A stretch of DNA of 64,000 bases from Amborella trichopoda (Eukaryota > Streptophyta > Magnoliopsida > Amborellales > Amborellaceae): the NCBI RefSeq assembly GCF_000471905.2, contig NW_006496628.1, positions 1,151,395 through 1,215,394 of the forward strand, given 5' to 3'. This document shows, piece by piece, positions 56,283 to 64,000 of this stretch. Below the pieces are notes generated by a model, which ran no database searches, was not told the origin of the DNA, and saw only the letters and a program-made list of their open reading frames with translations. Within the stretch, counting starts at the first letter, position 1, and each line of letters opens with the position of its first letter. The position numbers were made by a program, and so were the translations under genes.

Positions 56283-56518
56283 AAACCCCCAGCCATGTCA
56301 GTAGGACGTAAGCCAAAGAGGTACCTTGATTGTTGTTCTTCAAATCAAACTCCAGCATCCAAGGTGAAGTCCCCTAAACTGAGAATGCCTTTAAGGCCAT
56401 CTTCCTATCACACCCATTTTAAGTGACTTCACCCTGGATGCTTGAAAGTTGGTGGAGGAAGAAAAGGCAGACAAGGTACCTCCTCAGCTTACGTCCTACT
56501 GGCGTGACTGGGGGTTTC
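56283..56518. repeat. Imperfect foldback at the truncated end of LTR E
   Basis: Outer arms 56283-56327 and 56473-56518 are inverse copies with about six mismatches (aaggtacct...cttacgtcctact). Inner arms around 56352-56378 and 56421-56447 (catccaaggtgaagtc / gacttcaccctggatg) are also inverse. A direct partial copy of the inner arm lies at 56201-56260. Confidence 0.8.
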
Positions 56519-59500
56519 TTCACCAACCTTGGCATGTATTCTCTTGTTTCTACAATCACACACACATGGTTAATTTTAAAAGACCAGTGGGTCGAGGGAC
56601 CCAACCTTGTCTTTGGGCGAATGCACAGAGGCGTGCACATTTATAGGAGAAAAGAGAAGAAATGATAAGATGAGGGTTGGGAGAAGGCAGAAGAGAGAAG
56701 AAAATACAAGAAGTATACTGTTTATCGGTGGCTAGCCTTGCACAGTGGCTAGCTTGGCATGATGATTGACCGGACGCGATAGCAAGAAGGGCACGGTAAC
56801 ACGGACCGGCATGGTGGCAATACTACTCGATGGTAGAACACCAACACCAACCAGCCTAGCACAACGGTGAGTTCAGCGTGGCAGCAAGATGGGAACAGTA
56901 ACTTAAATCGACATGACGATGATACTGCTCAACGACGAGACTACCGTGATAATGCTAGACTTGTCCCTTGGTCAAATGAGAGAGGTAGAAAAAAAAGAAA
57001 GAGAAAGAGGAGAGATAAGAAAAGCAAAGAGAGAAAGAGAGAGAGAAGAAAAGAGATAAGAGAAAAGAGAAGGAAATGAGAAGAAAAGAAAGAGAAGAAA
57101 TAAAAGAGCAACGAGAGAGAAGAGAAGAAGAGAGAAGAAAAGAGAAGAGGGGAATGTGGAGAGAGAGAAGAGAAAGGAGAAAAGGGAGAGAAGGGAGAAA
57201 AGAAAAGAAAGGAGAGACAAAAGGAAGGGGAGAGAGAAGAAGTGAGTGAGCGAAGAGAAGAGAGAGAAGAAGAAGAGAAAAAAAGGAAAGAAAAATAACA
57301 TGAACGGTGATGGGTTTCGTCGTCATGGTAGAGGAAAGAGGAGAGAGAAAGAACATGGATGGCAATGGATTCCTACTGCCCATGACAGAGGAAAGAGGAG
57401 AGAGAAGGAACATGGATGATGATGGGTTCCATCGCTCATGATAGAGGAAAGAGGAGAGAGAAAGAACGTGGATGGTGATGGGTTCCGTTGCTCATGATAG
57501 AGAAAAGAGGATAGAGAAGGACATGGATGGCGATGGGTTCTGCCCCCATGACAATGGAAAGAGGAGAGAGAAAGAACATGGATGGCGATGGGTTTCACCG
57601 TCCATGACAGAGGTAAGAGGAGAAAGAAAGGACATAGCTGATGTTGGGTTCCATTACCCATGACAAAGGAAAGAGGAGAGGGAAAGGACATGGATGGTGA
57701 TGGGTTTTGTCGCTCATGATAGAGAAGAGAGGAGAGAGAAAGAACATAGATGAAGATGGGTTATATCACTCATGATAGAGGAGAGAGGAGAGAGAAAAAA
57801 CATGGAGGGTGATGGGTTCTATCACCCATGATAGAGGATAGAGGAGAGAGGAGAGAGAAAGAACATGGATGGTGATGGGTCTTGTCACCCATGATAGAGG
57901 AGAGAGGAGAGAGGAGAGAGAAAGAACATGGATGGCGATGGGTTTCTGCTGTCCATGAAAAGAGAGAGAGAGGAATGAGAAAGAGAAAGACAGGCACGAC
58001 GCTAAGCATCACCGCTCATGTCGTAAGGGACTTAAACACCACCCGAACCGCCAATCGGGAAAGGGCCCGGTTCAGTGTTCCTTGTTAAAGAAGAGGAAAA
58101 CGAATGTCTTACGTGATGATGAGCATCACCGTGCACAACATGGGGAAAGGAAAACTCGGACATAGGCCCGGCCTACCACTCTAATTAATGCCCAACTCAC
58201 TGTGCATGTTTTTAAAGGATAAGGGAAGAATGAGAATGTCATGCATGGCGATGGGTATTACCGTGCATGACTAGAGAGGAGAGAGAAAAGAAATAACAAG
58301 GTGAGAGAAAAAAAGACAAAGAGGAAGAAAGAGGGTTTAAGGAAGAGAAATAAAAAAGGAGAGTAGAGAGAGGAGGTGAACAGTGAGAGATGAAAAGAGA
58401 GAAGAGAGAAAGGAAAGTGAGGCGAGAGGTTAGGAAAGAGTCAGAGAGAAAGAAGGAAAGAGATGGAAAGGGATTAAGAAAGAGCTAGAGGAGAAAGTAG
58501 GAAAGAGAAGGAAAGCGATTAGGTAAGAGCCTGAGGAGAAAGAATGAAACACGCACGGCATTACCATTGTCGTGTGGTTAAAGATAAAACAAAAGAGAGA
58601 GAGAAGTTCATGCTTGGCATTGCCACACCGAGCACGTTCTGACACAGAGAAGCAGAGAGAAAGAGAGAGAATAAATAAAGGAGGAGAAGAGGAAGAACGA
58701 GAAGCGAGAGAAAGAGACATGCACGGCATTGCCATCATCGTGTGTGTTAGAGAGAGAAAACAAAATAGAGAGAGAAGTTCATACGTGGCACTACTATCGC
58801 CATGCACATTCAGACAGAGAGAAACAAAGAGAACGATTGGGCCGAGAGAGAAGAGAGAAACATGCATGACTCTACCACAGTCGTGCATGTTCAAAGAGAG
58901 GAAGAGAGATAAGCAAAGAAAAAAAGAGGAAAGAACAGAGAGAGGAAGGAGAGAGAAAAAGGAGGAGAGAGAAGAAAGGAAGAGAGAGAATTACCTTAAG
59001 GAAGAGGGGTACCGGCTTAATTCTTCTCTCATGTGTATCCAACTCAATGTAAAAACTCAAATTTTATTGATGAATTGAAAGTATGAGGGAAATCCTTTAC
59101 AATTAGATTTACCATGTATTTAAAAAATTGGGCCCTAAACATGAGTGGATGCCCAAAAAATATCCTAATTGATGATAATTATAATTTATTTGAATTAAAA
59201 TAAATTTTAAAACTAGGTGCAAAAATATTATTTTACCCCTGTCAAACAATACTTGGAATTAAAAAACAGTCCCTGCTGCTGGCCTAGAACGCTCGTGATC
59301 TTCCATGGATGATCCAGGGTTTCTGTGGTGCCCATTTGACAAAAATATGATAGCTTTCTTCTAGAGCTCATCATGGTAATCGATTTTATACCAACTTCGA
59401 GCCACAAATAGTGTTTTTAAGCCATGATCATGAGACTTGAAATTCAGATGAATATTGAAAACTTCGAATCCATAGTATGCTTGTTTCTTGATGTTTTTCC

Positions 59501-60440
59501 GTGATTTATTCATTGTATTATACTGAGCATTCTGTCATGATCGTGTGGTAACAAACACAGCTCGTTTTCGTGCCCAGACGAAGATTTTGCAGTCTTGAGT
59601 TTTTAGCTGAAATCTAAATTTCGGTGGATGAAATTTACAACAAATTTATTGGCTTTGGGCATGAAATCCGACCTTTCATAACACGCGGAGATCAAACCAA
59701 TGGTATCCTTGGACCTAACGCATGCGATGGAAGTGGTCTCGTGTCAATCTGATATGCGAGCACTGTGATATGGCCGCTCGAGAGGGATGTGTCGTTGCTG
59801 AATTTCTTGCAACTTCCTTCATGAATCATCGACTTCTCTCTAGTTTTTCTCCTTGCTCGGGCGTTGTCACAGGGTGTACCACATGTCGAAACGCTCGTCT
59901 TGACAAGACGAATATGCTCACAAAATTTGAACGTGATCCAACTTGGGACGAGTGAGATATGGCTCCCGAAAGTCACTATCAGTGACTGTAAAAACAGTCA
60001 TCATTAATGCTGATTTGGGTAGGGACGGCGTACGGGAATAGTATGCGGCTTACCCCTTTTCGATCTTTTACCCAAAACTTTGTTATTGAGCATCCGATTA
60101 AGCCAAAACATGACCCATAAGGGTTTTCGATCGTGACAGATCCAATGGTGGTGTTACCACAACTGTTTGACGTAACAAAAATAAATTTCTAGTTATGAGG
60201 TCCATTTGAGGATGCTTGAGACTAATTTTTTCGAAATTGTTTCTTTGTAAGCACTGCCTTAGACATGTCGGATTGTGACAAAACTTGGCAGGTGGACTTT
60301 TAAAGTCCTTATGAACAATACCACTTATTCTGGGGAAATTCTAAAACTGTCGATAACTCCACAGTAATTTAGGCTTTATTGACTGACTTCTCTCTTTATT
60401 CCCCTTCGGGACCCAAAGTGCTAAAAAATATCTTCAAATA
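56517..60440 (-). mobile_element. Family-L 3' LTR (copy E), truncated at its downstream end
   Basis: About 3,924 bp remain, already longer than the other copies. It begins tatttgaag on the minus strand at 60440 and matches copy A strongly, including a frame at 59692-59976 that parallels 7896-8186 of copy A. The last ~300 bp ending CCTAACCA are missing; the sequence stops at the foldback. Promoter on the minus strand at 59116-59127. It contains 12 units of the 55-bp minisatellite and hairpins at 58110-58140 and 58238-58271. Confidence 0.85.
57296..57960 (-). repeat. ~55-bp minisatellite in LTR E (12 units)
   Basis: Units contain gaacatggatggcgatggg, ttccatcgctcatgatagagg and a purine tail. 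Same unit as 9870-10145. Confidence 0.92.
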
Positions 60441-61879
60441 GCTGGCCCCATCGATTGTTGTGCTTTGAGGGAAGCGAGAAGGACAACATTTGAAAAATTT
60501 CCTTCGGCTTTATTACTTTTTTCTTCCTAGCCATTGGATCATGTGAACGCTGAGGGGGAGAAGAGACTTTTTTTATGTAACTAAGATGCTCAGCCATTTT
60601 GATGCAATGTATTGGTGCATCCACAAAGACTTTAGGCGGAGAAGAGACTTTTTTGAGGGATCCTGTCGAAGTCCTCACCCACAAGGGACTATTTATGATT
60701 CTGACAGTTGAGGATTTTTTATAGACCCCGTTGGTCAGAATTAGGCCTGTCTGGTGTCCAAGTGCCATGCTTTAGAGCACTTCTTCCCATTTGTTCTTGG
60801 TTTCTTTGTTTTGGATTGACTGCCAAAGAGCCTTTAGTTGGCATTGTTTGCTGCACCAGGTTTGCTTTTGACATGAAGGGTACCTCTGTGGGACCCATCC
60901 TGTAGGGTCTAGTTGAGGGTTTTTGTTGACCTGTCCAGAAAGTTTGGGCCTGTCGGCTAGGGAGGGATTTTGGCGAGGCATCACCCTGAAGTTTCTGGCA
61001 GGTTTTGCCCTAGCTTTGTCAGTTTCTTGCTTTTTGATGAGTCTTTGGTTTGTCACAATAATTTTCCTGTTTTTATTGTTAGTTTTGGATGGTCAACTGA
61101 AGGGCCTTTGGTTGGTGTCCATTTGTGTTATGCACCAAATTTTGCTTGGTGGGCAGGGTACCTCAGTTTGGTAAATGGACCTCAGTTTGGTACCTCAGTT
61201 TGGGTATAACCCCTGCTTATTGCTAGTAGTTTTAAAATCCAGGATACCTCTCTTCTTTGTTCGAGGTGACCCCAAAGGGCTCAATCCTGTTGCTGCATAA
61301 CAGGTCCAAAGTCTGGCTGACTTGGCTTTCTTGGGACTTCTTGAGCATCTTGGAGTGTATTTAATGACCTATTGGGAATGGTGCTCTTCTTCATGAGACT
61401 TTTATTGCCTTCTTGGTGAGTCTTTTGTCCTTCGAGTCCTTTGGTAAATGGACTCAGGCTATCAGAATCTTGCTTGATTCTCGTATGTTTGGGTCTTGGC
61501 ATTGTGACACCATGGATTTTTCTCTTTAGAATGTGGGCTGAAGCCGCCTGTAGAGGCAAGTGCTGCATCAACCAGTTTATTGATCCAAGCACCCTTTGTG
61601 TGTTTTCACTTGGACGTGGGAAGTGGCACCGTAGAGATGGTTTTCACCAACTTCCTTTTATTCGAGGCTATTTTACCCATGACCTTTCGGCCATGTCCAC
61701 CCTTATTCTTCCATTTTACTCACAGTGCCCTTTTCGGGTATTTTATCGTGCTTGGGTTTTTATTTTACGGAACTCTTTTACTCATGGTTTCGTGACCATG
61801 CCTATCCGTCATTTTTACTCATGGTGTTCCCTTGTCCAGGTAAACACCATGCCCATTATTATTATATTTTTGAAGGCAT

Positions 61880-62720
61880 GTTTAAGGTCATGCCTTCGAG
61901 ACCTGTGAGAAGCATTTTAACGTCATGCGGCAAGGACGTGCACTATAGTTTTAAGGTCATACAGCTGGACCATAGTGGGCATGGATGGCAGTCTGTTGAG
62001 GCCATGGAGTGAGTATGGTGGTGCTTTTGACTCACTTTGGGGAGATGGCACAAGGCTACCTATGCAAGATGGATGATGTATGAAAGGTGGGTGAAAAGTG
62101 GTGATCAACTAGCTAACGACTAGTATGGATGGCGGGATGGTTCACCGTTTTGTAAGCACAAGTGAGACTCACTGGGGAGTGGTGAATGGTAATGAAGGGA
62201 TTCATTGGGGTGTTAATGAAGGTGATGTGCACACTAGGGAAGACGTGCATAAAAACGCACATAAAGAGCTTGTGTGCATGTGTGGGGGCGAGTTTAAGGC
62301 CATGCCTCCTGGACCTATGCAAAGTAGTTTAACGTCGTACGGTCAGGACACCGACTATAGTTTAAGGTCATATAGCGTGGACCATGGTTATGCAGTTTAG
62401 AGTCATGCAACGAGGACCATGCATTTTAAGCTCATGCAACTAGACCTCCGCTATAGTTTAAAGTCATATAAATTCGACCATAGTGCTAAGCCTTTTAACG
62501 TCATGCGACCAGGACGTGCACAATGGTTTAAGGTCATATAGCTTGGACCATGGCTATGCAATTTTAAAGCCATGTAGCTAGGACCATGCAGTTTAAGGTC
62601 ATGTAACTAGATCTTCGCTACAGTTTAAGGTCGTATAGTTTGGACCCTGCAGTTTAGGGTCGTGCACCTAGACCAAGGCTATGTAATTTAAGGTCATGCA
62701 GCACAGATCATTGTGTACGT
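61880..62720. repeat. ~33-bp repeats, copy E array
   Basis: The same tttaaggtcat(a/g) unit as 32200-33610, interrupted by a conserved segment at 62030-62290 (caagtgagactcactgggga) that copies B and D also carry. Confidence 0.85.
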
Positions 62721-63495
62721 CGTCATATAGGTAAAGATCCATGGGGGATAGGTCTGTGGATATCAATCTGACTCCTTGGGGATAAAATATTAAGGCTATA
62801 CACAATAAGAGAGCTTAGATGGAGATGGTGGCCTGACGAGGGATGGCAAACAGAAGCAGACTTCACTAGGGATTAAAGGGCAAGTACATCTTTCTAAGTT
62901 GAAAGATGAAATTCCATGAGGAATAGGCTTATGGAAGGTAACCCAACTCCTTGGGGATAAGATAGCTTGGTGCGAGACTCACCCACTGGGGATTGAAGGG
63001 GTAAGCATGAACGTTTTTCTATACACCTAAGTCCACCGAGGATGATGGGCTGCGGCACCTGTGCAACTCCTACTAGGGATGATGGTAGAACACTCACATC
63101 GGTGACCAAATTCAAACATGCGCCGAACTAGCATGGAGTCACGAGTTGAATGAGCGGTGTTGAGCAGCCCCTGGCACGTGGTGTTAGTCACAAGCGGCAT
63201 TCATTGGGGAGTTTCACGTGCGGCGTTAGTCGTGAGATTTCACGTTCAGCATTAGTCACGACCTTTCACACTCATCATTAGCTGCGAGTGGCATTGGTCT
63301 GAGATCGGGCCTCAGGCCTGGGCCCAGCCCGGACCTGGTTCATTACCGTTTGACGCTTGCCATTGCATTGTCGGTGGTAACCCTCTGTTCGAGTCTCGGA
63401 TCTGAGCCGGGCCCGGTTCGGTCCATTGCCTTTTGGCCTTCAGGGACCTATCTAGTATTCTTGCTTTGTGAGGGGCACTTCAAGGAAGCATCTTC

Positions 63496-63502
63496 TATAT
63501 AA
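63496..63502 (+). promoter_or_regulatory. TATA box of the antisense promoter, copy E
   Basis: The context ttctatataagggggtaaa is near-identical to 34504-34510, followed by the same A-rich leader and a gagagacctc segment. Confidence 0.65.
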
Positions 63503-64000
63503 GGGGGTAAACCTCATTTTTACCATTTTACCGGAGGTAAAAACAACTAAGGCTTTTAACAGTAAGAGTGAGAGACCTCCTGATGGGAATTTCGGCAAGG
63601 ACACAAAGCTTACAGGTGAGAGTTTGTCGGCTAGCATGTCATCCAGAATGAACTAATAAAGTTGCGTAGGGGGCTTCGCGAGCTTCACTGTTGATGGAGT
63701 TGAAAAGCAGGCAGTGCGATCAAAAGAGGGAGTTGGCCGGAGTCCGTAGGGATTTTGGTAGTGGTTCTGGAAGTACCAGAGAAGGGGACATGGATCCAAG
63801 TGGTAGCAAGGAGCGGTCATTGAACTTTCTCTAGTTTTCAGGAGTTTTTCAGTGGTTATTCACCATCAGGAAGAAGAAGGGAAGGTCTGTCAGTGAGTTT
63901 TTTGACGAGTGAGAAGGGTTTCCTAGCATGGAGCCGAGAGGTTGAAGGGGAATAAACAACTACTAGAAGGTGGATGCTTGCCTGGGAGACGAAGGGGCAC

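Larger units (their letters stand above)
60441..64000 (-). mobile_element. 3' interior of family-L element (copy E), running off the window
   Basis: Colinear with 31039-35000: PPT-like complement ggccccatcgat, then ccttcggctttattacttttt, the ttttactcatg block (61640-61830), the ttaaggtcatg array (61880-62720), the gggataagatagcttgg segment (62920-62990) and the TATA block at 63496. It lacks the 40/48-bp arrays, having instead only a short cctcagtttgg triplication at 61160-61200. The PMD gene would lie beyond 64000. Confidence 0.85.

Overview
The window reads as plant nuclear heterochromatin, most likely from a flowering plant with a repeat-rich genome. I found no intact host gene, tRNA or rRNA. 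Almost every recognisable coding stretch belongs to a decayed transposable element: plant L1-type LINE, Ty3/gypsy of the Tat and Tekay/Del lineages, an endogenous pararetrovirus fragment and non-autonomous DNA elements. Species cannot be fixed from sequence alone. There is one 816-base assembly gap (54233-55048).

Layout. 0.17-0.82 kb: a long-inverted-repeat MITE. 1.42-4.98 kb: a 5'-truncated LINE on the minus strand with a perfect 12-bp target duplication. 5.56-5.90 kb: a probable old LTR fragment. 5.9-15.2 kb: gag and protease of a Tat-like gypsy element (minus), its protease split by a 3.65-kb solo LTR of 'family L' (7430-11077). 15.2-16.45 kb: pararetroviral capsid-region fragment abutting a (TA)n tract. 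16.5-25.6 kb: a second Tat-like element (minus) with LTR, PPT, tandem-repeat 3' UTR, integrase, RNase H, RT, protease and the end of gag. 25.6-26.8 kb: AT-rich DNA-element debris. 26.85-45.9 kb: a Tekay/Del-like chromovirus (plus), cut inside the integrase zinc-binding region by a 14.35-kb family-L element (28074-42420). 45.9-52.7 kb: 3' part of another family-L copy (plus). 52.7-56.5 kb: minisatellites, gap and family-L fragments. 56.5-64.0 kb: 3' part of a further family-L copy (minus), running off the window.

The most interesting object is family L. The copy at 28074-42420 has two ~2.9-kb LTRs, a PBS-like TGGCGACTCTGCT, a PPT, an imperfect 5-bp target duplication and no recognisable gag or pol. 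Its interior instead carries, antisense to the element, a decayed gene with a plant mobile domain (PMD) preceded by its own TATA box. That upstream promoter block recurs in the two other internal copies. Tandem arrays between this promoter and the PPT differ completely from copy to copy. Some family-L LTR leaders also carry repeated hairpins whose arms co-vary. The element therefore looks like a gag/pol-less retrotransposon, probably mobilised by a Tat-lineage partner, carrying an antisense PMD passenger gene.

How parts relate. Removing either family-L insertion together with one target-site copy puts the interrupted gypsy reading frame exactly back in phase, so element boundaries and relative order of insertion are firm. 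All coding regions seen carry stops or frameshifts, and several catalytic residues are substituted; nothing here looks currently autonomous.
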